Source of the DNA: Carboxydothermus islandicus
Lineage (GTDB): Bacteria > Bacillota > Z-2901 > Carboxydothermales > Carboxydothermaceae
Length of the DNA stretch: 62,605 nucleotides
Direction: 5' to 3'
Assembly: GCF_001950325.1 (NCBI RefSeq)
Contig: NZ_BDJL01000142.1
Location: forward strand, 56,703-119,307
In this document: positions 50,131 to 60,340 of the stretch, piece after piece
How positions within the stretch are numbered: position 1 is the stretch's first letter
Layout: every line of letters starts with the position of its first letter
Notes under the pieces: model-generated
What the model was told of the DNA's origin: nothing
The model's input: the letters and a program-made list of their open reading frames with translations, nothing else
Databases searched by the model: none
Program-made: the position numbers and the translations under genes

Positions 50131-52326
50131 CTACGGTTCTATCAAAACTTTCACCTCTCCCTCCCTTTTCACAACGTTACAGTAAGTTTTTCCCCGGCTC
50201 CGGCTAAACTCTAAGTCAACCTTACCGTTTCCAACTCTGAGGTTTTCTAAATATACTTCACTAAGCCAGCCGGGTAAATTTGGTCTTACTATCCTGATGT
50301 CACCGCCATCGCAAAAGATACCGAGAATGCTTTGCAGCAAAATAAATACGCTTCCCACCGCCCAGGCCTGCGGGTCGCAGGCTATTGGATACCGAACCGG
50401 ACCGCCGTTGGCCCGGCGGGTAAAACCGCAAAATAATTCCGGCCAGCGGTAGTAATTAAAGTACCTGGCTGCTTCCACCAAATCGGTCACAAGTTTTTCT
50501 AACAAAAATTCCTGACCAATTTCCTTTAAACCCCGTGCGATGATGGAGTTATCATGGGGCCAGACCGAACCGTTATGATAACTCATGGGGTTATACGGTT
50601 TCTCCTTGGCACTCATGGTTCGGATACCCCAGCCGGAATACATGTCCTGGCGAAACAATCTTTCCGCAACTTTGTGGGCTAACTTTATCGGCAGAATCCC
50701 GGTAAATAAAGCATGGCCCGGATTTGATACGGTGGTTTTAATAAGCCTTTTTTTCCCATCTAAAGCAAAACCGAGAAAATCTTCGTCCTCAATCCAGAAC
50801 GCTTTGATAAATTTGGCCTGAAGCTTTAAAGCTTTGCGGCGTAGCCGCAACGCTTCTTCAATTTCCCCTAAAAATTGCAATAGTTCACTCCCCCGGAGTA
50901 ACGCCAGATAATAATAAGCCTGCACTTCTACCAATGCTATAGGCCCTTCCGGTAAGGAACCATCCCGGTCAATAACTCCATCCCAGGAATCCTTCCACCC
51001 CTGGTTTAAAAGTCCGCTTTCCGACTGCCGCAAATATTCTATAAACCCATCTCCGTCCATATCCCCGTAGTTTTCACACCAGTAAAGAGCTTTTTTTAAC
51101 GGTTCCGCTAAATCCTGCAAAAGCTTTTCATCATGGGTCCAGCGGAACACTTCACCTAAAAGAATGATAAACCAGGGAGTTGCATCAACGGTCCCGTAGT
51201 AAGGAGTATGGGGCACCTCATGATTTAACGCCATTTCCCCCCGCCGGATTTCATGTAAAATTTTCCCCGGCTGTTCTTCCCGCCAGGGGTCATGGACCTT
51301 GCCCTGATAATGGGCTAAAAACCTGAGGGTGTTTTTGGCTATTTCCGGATTTAAGATAAGCGTTTGCCAGGAAGTAATTAAAGAATCCCGGCCAAAGGGA
51401 GCGGCAAACCAGGGAATCCCAGCTTCGATAATTTTTCCGCTTTCCGGGTATTCGGAAATTAACGCCCGCAAATCCGTTACCGCCTGGTTAATCATCTGGT
51501 TTATTATTTCATTGTTGGTCTCAATTTTGGTACACTGGCGCTGCCAGTTAAGGTAATCTTTGTTGAGATTGATTGCCGCTTTGGAAAACCCAATACTCAT
51601 TTCTTTTTTGACGTATGGATCGTCTTCACACTCAATCTTCCGGGCAATACTGGGAATTATTTGCAGGTAGAGAAAGTATTTTTTGTGAGGTTCAAGAGTC
51701 AAGGTAAAGCGGGCAAATCCTTTATCGCCATCCACCCAGACCCGATTTGGCTCCGGATAAAAGGTAAGGTCGGTAGAGCGATAATAATGATCAAGGCCTT
51801 CGTAAGCAAAGGTAAAACCGTTATGTTTCTGGCAAACCGGTAAAAGTCGCCCCCGGTTTTGGCGTGTCGTTCCCCGGACTTCGAAAATATCAACGTAATC
51901 CGCTCCGGCGGAAAAGGTGAGATTAACCGTTACCGGGAAAGAGTTAAAATTAATAATTCTAAGCCGCTGATACAACCCTTCTTTTAAAACCCGGGTGATG
52001 CGGAAGTGGATGGACTGAAGCGGCAGTAAGACCCCATCCGGCAGATGGAACTCCCGGTTGGTAAGCTCAATCTGGGCAAAATGGCTTTCCCGAATTAGGG
52101 AGGAGAGAAGTAACGGTTCAAACTCCTCTAAATACATCAATAGTCGATTTAAAAACCGGGTATCCCGGTAAAATAACCCAAGACCGCTCAAATCCCCCTC
52201 CCAGATTGAACCATCGGGCAGAGCGGTTAAAAACATTTCTCCTTCTTTTAAAACTTCCACCCGGGGCTGAAATTCCTTGGGGGCAATCCGAAACCGGTCT
52301 TCGTCTAACTGCCGATCAAGCGCCAT
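50131..52326 (-). CDS. amylo-alpha-1,6-glucosidase-type glycoside hydrolase
   Basis: About 731 residues; ATG at 52326, 8 bases after GGGAG. N-terminal domain (about 20-215) of the glycogen-debranching N_bis type (TALPDGSIWEGDLSGLGLFYRDTRFLNRLLMYLE). An (alpha/alpha)6 catalytic barrel follows with AGIPWFAAPFGRDSLITSWQTLIL, TVDATPWFIILLGEVFRWT, GWKDSWDGVIDRDGSLPEGPIALVEVQAYYY and NPMSYHNGSVWPHDNSIIARGL. It probably hydrolyses alpha-linked glucosides or glucan branches. Operon partner of the GT4 and otsA/otsB genes, suggesting linked glucan/trehalose turnover. Confidence 0.88.
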   Translation of the reverse strand: MALDRQLDEDRFRIAPKEFQPRVEVLKEGEMFLTALPDGSIWEGDLSGLGLFYRDTRFLNRLLMYLEEFEPLLLSSLIRESHFAQIELTNREFHLPDGVLLPLQSIHFRITRVLKEGLYQRLRIINFNSFPVTVNLTFSAGADYVDIFEVRGTTRQNRGRLLPVCQKHNGFTFAYEGLDHYYRSTDLTFYPEPNRVWVDGDKGFARFTLTLEPHKKYFLYLQIIPSIARKIECEDDPYVKKEMSIGFSKAAINLNKDYLNWQRQCTKIETNNEIINQMINQAVTDLRALISEYPESGKIIEAGIPWFAAPFGRDSLITSWQTLILNPEIAKNTLRFLAHYQGKVHDPWREEQPGKILHEIRRGEMALNHEVPHTPYYGTVDATPWFIILLGEVFRWTHDEKLLQDLAEPLKKALYWCENYGDMDGDGFIEYLRQSESGLLNQGWKDSWDGVIDRDGSLPEGPIALVEVQAYYYLALLRGSELLQFLGEIEEALRLRRKALKLQAKFIKAFWIEDEDFLGFALDGKKRLIKTTVSNPGHALFTGILPIKLAHKVAERLFRQDMYSGWGIRTMSAKEKPYNPMSYHNGSVWPHDNSIIARGLKEIGQEFLLEKLVTDLVEAARYFNYYRWPELFCGFTRRANGGPVRYPIACDPQAWAVGSVFILLQSILGIFCDGGDIRIVRPNLPGWLSEVYLENLRVGNGKVDLEFSRSRGKTYCNVVKREGEVKVLIEP

Positions 52327-52346
52327 CCACACCACTCCCGTTTCCC

Positions 52347-53537
52347 TTAATGTTTTAATAGCTTCTGGTAAACTTTTTCGGTATTATCGGTCATAACTTT
52401 AACCGTAAACCGCTCCTCGGCAATTTTCCGGCCACTTTCACCCATCCTCCGGCGTAACTCGGCATCGTGCAAAAGTAAGCTTAGTTTCCGGGCAAGAGAG
52501 CCGGCGTCTCTTTTGGGGATAACAAAACCGTTTACTCCATCCTGAACCACTTCCGGCATTCCCCCGGAATTGGTCACCACAATTGGTTTCCCGGAAGCCA
52601 TCGCTTCCAGCATTACCAAACCAAAGGGTTCCTCAAAGGAACTGGGATAAATGCAGATGTCGGCAATTTCGTACATCCAGTGAATTTCCTGCCAGTTGAA
52701 AAACTGGACGTAAACTTTATCCGAAAGACCGTATTCTTCCACAAGCTTCATAATTTCCTGTACTTCTTTTTGCTGGACCCCACCCCAGTCCACCGTTTTC
52801 TTGGTCCCCGCCATCACCAGGACGGTATCGGGAAATAGTTTTTGAACTTCGGCAAAGGCTTTTACCGCATAATCGGAGCCCTTGGCAAAACTCATGCGAG
52901 CCGGATGAAAGATAACTTTTTTCCCGGCGAAAAACTCCATCTTAGCATAAGGATTATCCGGCGATATGCCGGGTTTAAATTTTTCGGTATCAATCCCGTG
53001 GTGAACGGTGGTAATTTTCTCTTCGTCAAAGCCAAAACGGATAAGCTCTTTTTTAATAAAATCGCTTACCGCTATGATGTAATCCCACTCGTCTTTAAAA
53101 GCAAGCATTTCCTGCCATAAATCATCTTCCCAGACATTATGGGCGGTTAATACCAATGGCTTTTTCCGGTGGTTTTTATACTCCACCAAAAACTCCAAAT
53201 GGTCCGGGCTAAAATAATGCATATTATGGAGATGGATTATTTCGGGATTGACTTCATCGAGAAAGGAGTGGAGGAGATCTTTTATTTGCCTGCGGTTTTC
53301 TTTAATAATTTGTGGTGAAAGAGAATTTAAATCTAAGAATCTATGCCTTCGAACCCGCATTCCGTGGAAATCAAACTCTTCGGGTTCACCATTAACCGCA
53401 CCGGTTAAAAGATGTAAATTATAGCCGCGTCGGGTTAATTCCGGACACAAAAGCGCCAGGTGCGTTTCAACCCCACCGATAATTGGCGGAAAAGCCCAGT
53501 GGAGCTTGGCAATTGTATAAATACTATCACCTCCCAT
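52347..53537 (-). CDS. glycosyltransferase family 4
   Basis: Up to 396 residues, GT-B fold retaining transferase. N-terminal acceptor domain with AFPPIIGGVETHLALLCPELTRRGYNLHLLTG; C-terminal NDP-sugar domain with IFHPARMSFAKGSDYAVKAFAEVQ and CIYPSSFEEPFGLVMLEAMASGKPIVVTNSGGMPEVV (EX7E motif). First gene of the GT4-glucosidase-otsA-otsB operon, behind a perfect sigma-A promoter. The start is uncertain. The ATG at 53537 has no upstream ribosome site, while GGGAGGTGAT follows directly behind it, so translation may begin at a non-ATG codon about five codons later. Confidence 0.88.
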   Translation of the reverse strand: MGGDSIYTIAKLHWAFPPIIGGVETHLALLCPELTRRGYNLHLLTGAVNGEPEEFDFHGMRVRRHRFLDLNSLSPQIIKENRRQIKDLLHSFLDEVNPEIIHLHNMHYFSPDHLEFLVEYKNHRKKPLVLTAHNVWEDDLWQEMLAFKDEWDYIIAVSDFIKKELIRFGFDEEKITTVHHGIDTEKFKPGISPDNPYAKMEFFAGKKVIFHPARMSFAKGSDYAVKAFAEVQKLFPDTVLVMAGTKKTVDWGGVQQKEVQEIMKLVEEYGLSDKVYVQFFNWQEIHWMYEIADICIYPSSFEEPFGLVMLEAMASGKPIVVTNSGGMPEVVQDGVNGFVIPKRDAGSLARKLSLLLHDAELRRRMGESGRKIAEERFTVKVMTDNTEKVYQKLLKH

Positions 53538-53653
53538 TTTTTATTGTTTGATTTACTGGATAGTTAAAGAAAACCGCTTCCCTAAAAGTTTATGTTGAAG
53601 TGGTAGAATTTATGAGGGGATAATTTGCAGGAAAAAAGAAGTGTGTCAATAAA

Positions 53654-53682
53654 ATTATACCATATTCGACTTTTCTTTTCAA
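53654..53682 (-). promoter_or_regulatory. sigma-A promoter of the GT4/trehalose operon
   Basis: Minus strand TTGAAA (53677-53682), 17-base spacer, TATAAT (53654-53659). It lies about 115 bases upstream of the GT4 gene and just past the alr terminator. Confidence 0.85.
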
Positions 53683-53686
53683 ATAC

Positions 53687-53711
53687 ATAAAAAAAGAGGC
53701 TTTCCGCCTCA
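53687..53711 (-). terminator. terminator of alr
   Basis: Minus strand GAGGC-GGAAA-GCCTC followed by TTTTTTT, downstream of the alanine racemase gene. Confidence 0.88.
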
Positions 53712-53741
53712 AAATCCATAAATATTTTTTATGGCTGAATT

Positions 53742-54848
53742 TTACACATAAATTCGTGGAACCCGGTAACTTATATTGGTTAAAACTTCATAATTTATAG
53801 TTCCCACCAGGTCAGCCACTTCCGTAGCGGTAATCATTTCTTCTCCCTGCTTTCCCAAGAGAACAGCTTCATCTCCCGGATTTACCCTTTCGGTTTCATC
53901 CACCGCTACCATCAATTGATCCATGCAAACCCGCCCGGCTACGGGCCAGCGTTTGCCGTTTAATAAAACCACCCCTTGATTGGAAAGACGGCGAAAATAA
54001 CCATCGGCATAACCTAACGGTAGCGAAACAATTAGGGTAGATTTGAAAGTTACGTAAGTGCTACCGTAACTCACCGGAAAGCCCGCCGGTACTTTTTTCA
54101 CCTGAGAAACCCTGGCTTTTAAAGTTAAAGCGGGCTTTAAATGGGCAAGTTCCCGGGGTACCTCCCGGGACGGGTACTCGCCGTACAGCATAATCCCCGG
54201 TCGTACCAAATCGTAGTGTGCTTCGGGAAGCCTCATTATTGCGGCGCTGTTGGCAGCATGGCGGTACTTTACCTCAACCCCCTTGGTTTTCAGGTGATCT
54301 AACACAATATTAAACCTCTCTATTTGCAGCTTGGAAAAACTTAAATCTTGCTCATCCGCCCTGGCAAAATGGGTATAAACTCCCTCCATCTCTAAATTTT
54401 TTAGTTTTAATACTTCCTCAATCTTTTCTATTTCTTCATACCAGAATCCGATTCTCCCCATTCCCGTATCAATTTTAAGATGATACGAAAGAGTTTTCTT
54501 AAACTTTTCCAGCTTTTCCTGATACGCTAAAGCCAATTCCCGGTGGTGAAGGGTTGGAGTCAGGTTATAAAATAAAAGCTTTTCCACCTCTTCGGGGGGA
54601 GTGTAACCCAAAATAAGAACCGGTACTTCTATCCCCGCTTCTCGTAACTTTATTCCTTCATCGAGAATGGCCACCGCAAACCGTTTAGCCCCCTCGCCAA
54701 TTAAAGCTTTTGCCACTTCCACCGCTCCGTGCCCGTAAGCATTGGCTTTTATTACCGGCATCGCCTCCGCCATCCGGGCAAGTCTCTTTACTTCCCGGAA
54801 ATTATGGCGAATATTTTCCAAATTAACTTCTGCCCATACCGGACGCAT
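53742..54848 (-). CDS. alr: alanine racemase
   Basis: 368 residues, PLP-dependent fold-type III racemase making D-alanine for peptidoglycan. PLP Lys in PVIKANAYGHGAVEVA (about 35), GRIGFW, RHAANSAAIMRLPEAHYDLVRPGIMLYG, and the catalytic Tyr region PVSYGSTYVT with GYADGY and RVCMDQLMVAVD. It follows alanine dehydrogenase with a perfect 13-bp intergenic hairpin between them. Confidence 0.96.
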   Translation of the reverse strand: MRPVWAEVNLENIRHNFREVKRLARMAEAMPVIKANAYGHGAVEVAKALIGEGAKRFAVAILDEGIKLREAGIEVPVLILGYTPPEEVEKLLFYNLTPTLHHRELALAYQEKLEKFKKTLSYHLKIDTGMGRIGFWYEEIEKIEEVLKLKNLEMEGVYTHFARADEQDLSFSKLQIERFNIVLDHLKTKGVEVKYRHAANSAAIMRLPEAHYDLVRPGIMLYGEYPSREVPRELAHLKPALTLKARVSQVKKVPAGFPVSYGSTYVTFKSTLIVSLPLGYADGYFRRLSNQGVVLLNGKRWPVAGRVCMDQLMVAVDETERVNPGDEAVLLGKQGEEMITATEVADLVGTINYEVLTNISYRVPRIYV

Positions 54849-54890
54849 CTTTTTTCCACCTACCAGAAAACTTTTCTTTTTTAATGATAT

Positions 54891-54922
54891 AGCAAAGGGG
54901 TGGAATTATCCACCCCTTTGCT
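54891..54922. other. perfect 13-bp hairpin between ald and alr
   Basis: AGCAAAGGGGTGG-AATTAT-CCACCCCTTTGCT, a perfect stem with a six-base loop at the end of ald. No T-tract follows on either strand, so it may stabilise or process the ald-alr transcript or weakly terminate it. Confidence 0.6.
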
Positions 54923-54924
54923 CT

Positions 54925-56043
54925 CTAACCGAGGATTTCTTCCAGCGGAGTATAAGGTAAGCCCAGGGAATCGGCTACCGCTTTATAGGTAACTTTACCG
55001 TCTAAAACGTTAACGCCTAAAGCTAAGGCCCGGTCTTCCCTTACCGCCCGCTCCCAGCCTTTATTGGCTATATCCAAGGCATACGGTAAGGTTACGTTGG
55101 TTAAAGCAAAAGTTGAAGTCCTCGGAACCGCCCCGGGCATGTTGGCAACGGCATAATGGACAACTCCATGCTTAACGTAAATCGGATCCTGGTGGGTAGT
55201 TACCCGGTCAATAGTTTCAACGCAACCACCCTGGTCGATAGCCACATCAACGATAACCGAACCGGGTTTCATAGTCTTAACCATCTCTTCCGTTACCAAT
55301 TTGGGTGCCCGGGCTCCCGGAATTAAGACGGCACCGATCAATAAGTCAGCTTTTTTCACCGCTTCGGCAATATTGTAGCTGTTGGACATCATGGTGGTTA
55401 TTTTGCCGAAAAAGACATCATCCAGGTATCTAAGCCGGTCGGCACTCTTATCAAGAATAGTCACGTGAGCTCCCATGCCCATAGCCATCTTGGCGGCATT
55501 GGTACCGACGACACCGCCTCCAATAATCACCACTTCGGCCGGCGGAACTCCGGGAACCCCCCCCAACAGCATACCCCGACCGCCCTGAGGCTTTTCCAGG
55601 AAGCGAGCACCGATCTGGACCGCCATCCGCCCGGCAACCTCGCTCATAGGAGTTAGTAATGGCAGGCTACCGTTGGGAAGCTGAATGGTTTCGTAAGCAA
55701 TAGCTACAACCTTCTTCTCCATTAAAGCCCGGGTAAGTTCCGGTTCCGGTGCAAGGTGAAGATAAGTAAAAAGAATTTGTCCTTCCTTAAATAACGGGTA
55801 TTCCGGTGGTAGTGGCTCTTTTACCTTCATTATCATATCGGCAGCAGCAAAAACCTCGGCAGCGGTTGGCAGAATTTCCGCCCCCGCTTTTATGTATTCT
55901 TCATTGGTTATCCCGCTGCCAAGACCGGCGTTGTTTTCAATCACCACTTTATGCCCCGCCGCAACTAAAGCCTCAACTCCGGCAGGAGTAATCGCCACCC
56001 GGTTTTCATTGTTTTTAATTTCTTTAGGTACACCGATAATCAT
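54925..56043 (-). CDS. ald: alanine dehydrogenase
   Basis: 372 residues from ATG at 56043 ([20 protein letters not shown]). NAD-dependent interconversion of alanine with pyruvate and ammonia. Substrate-site segment [23 protein letters not shown], conserved KVKEPLP, Rossmann motif [26 protein letters not shown] and [19 protein letters not shown]. Longer in-frame N-terminal readings lack a ribosome site. With alr it forms an alanine unit. Confidence 0.96.
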   Translation of the reverse strand: MIIGVPKEIKNNENRVAITPAGVEALVAAGHKVVIENNAGLGSGITNEEYIKAGAEILPTAAEVFAAADMIMKVKEPLPPEYPLFKEGQILFTYLHLAPEPELTRALMEKKVVAIAYETIQLPNGSLPLLTPMSEVAGRMAVQIGARFLEKPQGGRGMLLGGVPGVPPAEVVIIGGGVVGTNAAKMAMGMGAHVTILDKSADRLRYLDDVFFGKITTMMSNSYNIAEAVKKADLLIGAVLIPGARAPKLVTEEMVKTMKPGSVIVDVAIDQGGCVETIDRVTTHQDPIYVKHGVVHYAVANMPGAVPRTSTFALTNVTLPYALDIANKGWERAVREDRALALGVNVLDGKVTYKAVADSLGLPYTPLEEILG

Positions 56044-56146
56044 CCAAAATTCACCCCCAAATTTTTTAAGTAAAACCAATGCTATATTTAGTTTAAGCAA
56101 TTTTAGTGCCAATATCAGTTGGCGTCAAAAAACCCCGAAAATTCCC

Positions 56147-56189
56147 TAAAAAAATAACAAACTGGAAATAAAACTTTCCAGTCTGTTAT
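56147..56189 (-). terminator. terminator of nnrD
   Basis: Minus strand ATAACAGACTGGAAA...TTTCCAGTTTGTTAT, a long stem with one mismatch followed by TTTTTT, downstream of nnrD and upstream of ald. Confidence 0.9.
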
Positions 56190-56222
56190 AAGATTAAACA
56201 AAACTTTATAAACTATGGAAAC

Positions 56223-57797
56223 TTATCTTTCCAAATGGATATTTTTCTTTCCACTGTTAACCCCTAGAGTCCGGAAAGCTTTATTTAAATACGAAAAAAT
56301 ATCGGAAATAAAAAAGCCGTTTTCCGCCTGTTCCTCTAAAGCTAATTCTCCAGCTCTACCGTGAAAATAAACCCCTAAAATCGCTGCTTCCCCGGGCTTA
56401 TAACCCTGGGTTAAAAAGCCGGCTATTAAGCCAGACAGAACATCGCCGCTGCCGGCTTTGGCTAAAAGGGGATTGCCCCCCGCCAGGTACCAAACTTCCC
56501 CCGCTGGTACGGCAATTAGAGTAGTTTCACTTTTTAAAACCAGGTAGACATTATACTCTCTTGCAAATTCTTTTCCTAGCTCTTCGCGCCTTCCTTTCAC
56601 TTCTTCAATACTTATCCCAAGCAGCCTTGCCATTTCACCCAAATGGGGAGTTAAAACCGTAGGCGCCGTTCGCTTTTTTAAAACCGCCAGGTGACCAGCA
56701 AGATTATTTAAACCATCGGCATCAATCACCAGCGGCAAAGGACAATTTTCCAAAAAAGAAAGATAAGCTTCTTTGCTTTCGCTTAGCTCTCCCATTCCCG
56801 GTCCAATAACCGCTGCCTTTACTTTCGAAAGAAGTTCATTGAGCATAAAAAAACCTTCCGGCGCCAATTGCCCGGATGCTGCCGGCACTCCCCTTAAAAT
56901 AATTTCCGGTACCTTACCCGCTAAAGGTTTAAATAACTCTTCCGGTACCGCCAGGTAAACCCCGCCTACTCCTGACGCCAAACATCCCTTTGCAGATAGA
57001 AGAGGCGCCCCCGAGTAAGCCCTTGACCCTCCGACCACTAACCCAAAACCCTGGCGTCCTTTATGGGTATCCGCTGCCACCGGCTTTAAAATTTTTTTAA
57101 CTAGCTTTTCTTCAATAAGCCAGCGCCGAACGTAAAACTCTTTTTTTAGTTTTTCCGGAAAAGAAATATCCTCCACGTAAATTTCCCCGCAGTATTTTCG
57201 CCCGGGAAAAAGGATTTGTCCCACTTTGGGAAACCCGAAGGTCACCGTATAGTCGGCCTGAAAAGCAACGCCTTCCACCTGACCGGTGCCGGCGTCTACC
57301 CCCGAAGGGATATCCACCGCGAGCCTAACTACATCCGCCTGGTTGACAATCTCCACCACTTCCCGGATTTCCGGCGGTAGCGCCCCCCGAAAACCGGTGC
57401 CGTAAATCGCATCCACCACCATGTCGGCATCAATCAGGGAGATTTTTAAAAGGTTTAAATTTTCGGTAATCCCCTCATAAATTTTTTCGCTCATTTTCTT
57501 TAAAATGTTAAAATTAATTAAAGCATCCCCTTTAAAATTATCTTTAAATAGCAAAAACACCCGGATTTTGGCCCCGGCATTGGCCAAATGCCGGGCAAGG
57601 GCCAATCCATCTCCACCGTTATTTCCCTTTCCCACCAGAAGGATAATTTTTTTGCCGCTAACATCCCCCAAAATCTCTTTAATTCTATAAAAGGTTTTTA
57701 AAGCCGCATTTTCCATTAAAACAATTCCCGGAATCCCGTATTCATTAATCGCTTTCTGGTCAAACTCCGCCATCTCCCGCCCGGTCAATAAAAGCAT
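56223..57797 (-). CDS. nnrD: bifunctional NAD(P)H-hydrate repair enzyme
   Basis: 524 residues from ATG 57797 (MLLLTGREMAEFDQ) behind GGAGGGG. N-terminal epimerase domain (about 1-215): GIVLMENAA, ILLVGKGNNGGDGLALARHLANAG, DAIYGTGFRG, VDIPSGVDAGTG. C-terminal ADP/ATP-dependent dehydratase (about 225-505): HKGRQGFGLVVGGSRAYSGAP, VIGPGMGE, LVIDADGLNNL, VLTPHLGEMARLL and AGSGDVLSGLIAGFLTQG. It repairs damaged hydrated nicotinamide cofactors. Located directly downstream of acpS, a very common pairing. Confidence 0.96.
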   Translation of the reverse strand: MLLLTGREMAEFDQKAINEYGIPGIVLMENAALKTFYRIKEILGDVSGKKIILLVGKGNNGGDGLALARHLANAGAKIRVFLLFKDNFKGDALINFNILKKMSEKIYEGITENLNLLKISLIDADMVVDAIYGTGFRGALPPEIREVVEIVNQADVVRLAVDIPSGVDAGTGQVEGVAFQADYTVTFGFPKVGQILFPGRKYCGEIYVEDISFPEKLKKEFYVRRWLIEEKLVKKILKPVAADTHKGRQGFGLVVGGSRAYSGAPLLSAKGCLASGVGGVYLAVPEELFKPLAGKVPEIILRGVPAASGQLAPEGFFMLNELLSKVKAAVIGPGMGELSESKEAYLSFLENCPLPLVIDADGLNNLAGHLAVLKKRTAPTVLTPHLGEMARLLGISIEEVKGRREELGKEFAREYNVYLVLKSETTLIAVPAGEVWYLAGGNPLLAKAGSGDVLSGLIAGFLTQGYKPGEAAILGVYFHGRAGELALEEQAENGFFISDIFSYLNKAFRTLGVNSGKKNIHLER

Positions 57798-57798
57798 C

Positions 57799-58173
57799 TT
57801 AACCCCTCCACATAATGCAAATCGCCACCGCCACCTGCTTTTCATGGCTTAAACTTATGCTTATTCCGGTAAAGCCCTTTTCCTGAAAAATTTTTGCCGC
57901 ATAACCGTGTAAAATCACTTCCGGTAAAGTCCCCTGCTTGGATAAAACTTCAATATCTTTAAAGCTTACTTTGCCAAGGCCACACCCTAAAGCTTTGGCC
58001 ACCGCTTCCTTGGCCGCAAAGCGGGCAGCAAGCCGTCCGAACGGCTCTCTTCCCGAAAAAGCGTAACTAATTTCCCGCTCGGTATAAATCTTTTGTAAAA
58101 AACGCTCCCCGTGACGCTCGTAAATCTTTTTAATCCTTTTCACTTCCACCAGGTCAATACCGGTAGTGTACAC
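57799..58173 (-). CDS. acpS: holo-[acyl-carrier-protein] synthase
   Basis: 124 residues if started at GTG 58173 (YTTGIDLVEVKRI), 7 bases after AAGGTG; this is the usual AcpS length. Mg-binding Asp in GIDLVEV, RFAAKEAVAKALG (catalytic Glu-Lys), and ISLSHEKQVAVAICI. It transfers 4'-phosphopantetheine from CoA to acyl carrier protein. Stop one base before the nnrD ATG. Confidence 0.94.
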   Translation of the reverse strand: MYTTGIDLVEVKRIKKIYERHGERFLQKIYTEREISYAFSGREPFGRLAARFAAKEAVAKALGCGLGKVSFKDIEVLSKQGTLPEVILHGYAAKIFQEKGFTGISISLSHEKQVAVAICIMWRG

Positions 58174-58250
58174 AACACCACACCTTACTGCCAAGTTTTT
58201 CTTACCAGTATTTTACCTTAAATTAGGGAGAAATGTCTAATTACCGAGAA

Positions 58251-58279
58251 AAAAGCCAGGGATTTTTCCCTGGCTTTTT
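58251..58279 (-). terminator. terminator of acs
   Basis: Minus strand AAAAAGCCAGGG-AAAAAT-CCCTGGCTTTTTTC: a perfect stem with a T-tract right after the acs stop; nearly symmetrical, so also usable from the other side. Confidence 0.92.
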
Positions 58280-60221
58280 AACCCTCGTCCTTATACTGTT
58301 CTTTAATCTGTTGAATAACCGCCGGATCGGTCAAAGTAGTGGTATCGCCCAAGGCCCTGCCTTCGGCAATGTCTCTTAACAGGCGGCGCATAATTTTCCC
58401 GGAACGGGTCTTGGGAAGCTCGGCGGTAAAGAAGATGTCATCCGGACGGGCCAACGCTCCGATTTTCTGAGCCACAAACTGTTTTAACTCTTGAATAAGT
58501 TCCGGCGTACCCTCTACCCCTTCTTTCAGGGTGACAAAAGCAGCTATCGCCTGACCTTTTATTTCATGGCTCTTGCCGATTACCGCCGCTTCTGCAACCA
58601 ACGGATGTTCCACTAAAGCACTTTCCACTTCCATGGTACCTATCCGGTGACCGGAAACGTTAATGACATCATCAACCCGTCCCAAGATCCAGAAGTAGCC
58701 ATCTTCATCTTTTCTCGCCCCGTCACCGGTAAAATACCAGCCCGGGAACTTGCTCCAGTAGGTGTTTTTATACCGTTCCGGATCTCCGTACAAAGTGCGG
58801 AGCATTGCCGGCCATGGTCTTTTCAGCACTAAATAGCCACCCTGTCCGGGAGGAACCGATTCGCCTTTTTCATTGACCACGTCCGCTTCCACCCCGGGGA
58901 AAGGCTTGGTAGCCGAACCGGGCTTGGTGGGAATTACGCCGGGTAAAGGAGTAATCATAATCATTCCCGTTTCCGTCTGCCACCAGGTATCGACTATCGG
59001 ACAGCGGCCGCCGCCGATATTTTCGTAATACCAGATCCAGGCCTCAGGGTTAATCGGTTCACCCACCGTTCCCAGGAGCCGCAAGCTGGACAGATCCCGT
59101 CCTTTAGGCCACTTCTCCCCCCAGCGCATGAAGGTACGAATGGCTGTTGGAGCGGTATAAAGAATATTTACCCGGTATTTTTCAATAATCTCCCAGAACC
59201 GGTCTTTTTGCGGCCAGTCGGGAGCACCTTCATATAACACAACGGTTGCACCGTTCGACAGTGGGCCGTAAACAATGTAGCTGTGCCCGGTAATCCACCC
59301 AATGTCGGCGGTGCACCAGTAAATATCTTCTTCCCGGTAATCAAAGATGTACTTAAAGGTAGTATGGACCCCTACCAGATAACCGCCGGTGGTGTGCTGA
59401 ATACCCTTGGGCTTGCCGGTGGTGCCGGAGGAGTAAAGGATAAAAAGCATATCTTCGGCGTCACACTGCTCCGGCTCGCAGTATAAAGCCGCATTGGCCA
59501 TTAACTCGTGATACCAGTAATCCCTGCCCTCGGTCATCGGCACTTCCTGCCCGGTTCTTTTTACCACCACCACCTTTTCGATGGTGGTTTCCCCTTCTAA
59601 AGCCGCATCGGCATTTTTCTTGAGTTCAACAATACTTCCCCGGCGGTAACCACCGTCGGCGGTTATTAAAAGCTTGGCCTTGGCATCATCAATCCGGTCT
59701 TTCAAAGCCTGCGAACTAAAGCCACCAAACACGACGCTGTGGGGTGCTCCAATGCGGGTGCAGGCTAACATCGCCACTACCGCTTCGGGAATCATCGGCA
59801 TATAAATGGTAACCCGGTCACCTTTTTGGACGCCCAGGCTTTTCAAAACGTTAGCAAACTTGTTTACTTCCCGGTATAATTCCTGGTAAGTTAAAATTCT
59901 TGAATCTCCCGGTTCTCCTTCAAAGATTAACGCTGCTTTGTTCCGGCGAAACGTCCTGGTATGCCGGTCAACACAGTTGTAAGAAACATTTAATTTCCCA
60001 CCGGTATACCATTTGTAAAAAGGCGCCTCGGAATCATCCAACACTTTTTCAAAGGGCGAAAACCATTCGATATCTTTGGCCGCATCCGCCCAGAAACCTA
60101 AAAAATCCCGCTCGGCCCATTCATAAAGGGATAAGTCCGAAACCTTGGCTTTTTCTTTAAACTCTGCCGGCGGTTCAAAAATACGATTTTCCTGCAAGAG
60201 CGCATCAAAACTTTCGCTCAT
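58278..60221 (-). CDS. acs: acetyl-CoA synthetase, AMP-forming
   Basis: 647 residues, full length. N-terminal ACAS region, [31 protein letters not shown], the P-loop [78 protein letters not shown], and the acetylatable Lys in [17 protein letters not shown]. It activates acetate with ATP and CoA. Preceded by its own promoter region and by a LytS/LytTR pair, which may control it. Confidence 0.96.
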   Translation of the reverse strand: MSESFDALLQENRIFEPPAEFKEKAKVSDLSLYEWAERDFLGFWADAAKDIEWFSPFEKVLDDSEAPFYKWYTGGKLNVSYNCVDRHTRTFRRNKAALIFEGEPGDSRILTYQELYREVNKFANVLKSLGVQKGDRVTIYMPMIPEAVVAMLACTRIGAPHSVVFGGFSSQALKDRIDDAKAKLLITADGGYRRGSIVELKKNADAALEGETTIEKVVVVKRTGQEVPMTEGRDYWYHELMANAALYCEPEQCDAEDMLFILYSSGTTGKPKGIQHTTGGYLVGVHTTFKYIFDYREEDIYWCTADIGWITGHSYIVYGPLSNGATVVLYEGAPDWPQKDRFWEIIEKYRVNILYTAPTAIRTFMRWGEKWPKGRDLSSLRLLGTVGEPINPEAWIWYYENIGGGRCPIVDTWWQTETGMIMITPLPGVIPTKPGSATKPFPGVEADVVNEKGESVPPGQGGYLVLKRPWPAMLRTLYGDPERYKNTYWSKFPGWYFTGDGARKDEDGYFWILGRVDDVINVSGHRIGTMEVESALVEHPLVAEAAVIGKSHEIKGQAIAAFVTLKEGVEGTPELIQELKQFVAQKIGALARPDDIFFTAELPKTRSGKIMRRLLRDIAEGRALGDTTTLTDPAVIQQIKEQYKDEG

Positions 60222-60296
60222 AAGCCCCCTCCTTTTTCCTTTTTTTATATAATAATTTTGGCAAAGGTTATTAATCCAGTTTTTGATTGTGAAAGG

Positions 60297-60340
60297 TAAA
60301 AAAAAGCCGTTAAAACGCTTTTTTTTTGCTTTTAACGGTT
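60297..60340 (-). terminator. terminator of the two-component operon
   Basis: Minus strand CCGTTAAAAGC...GCGTTTTAACGG followed by TTTTTTTT, directly after the response regulator gene. Confidence 0.9.
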
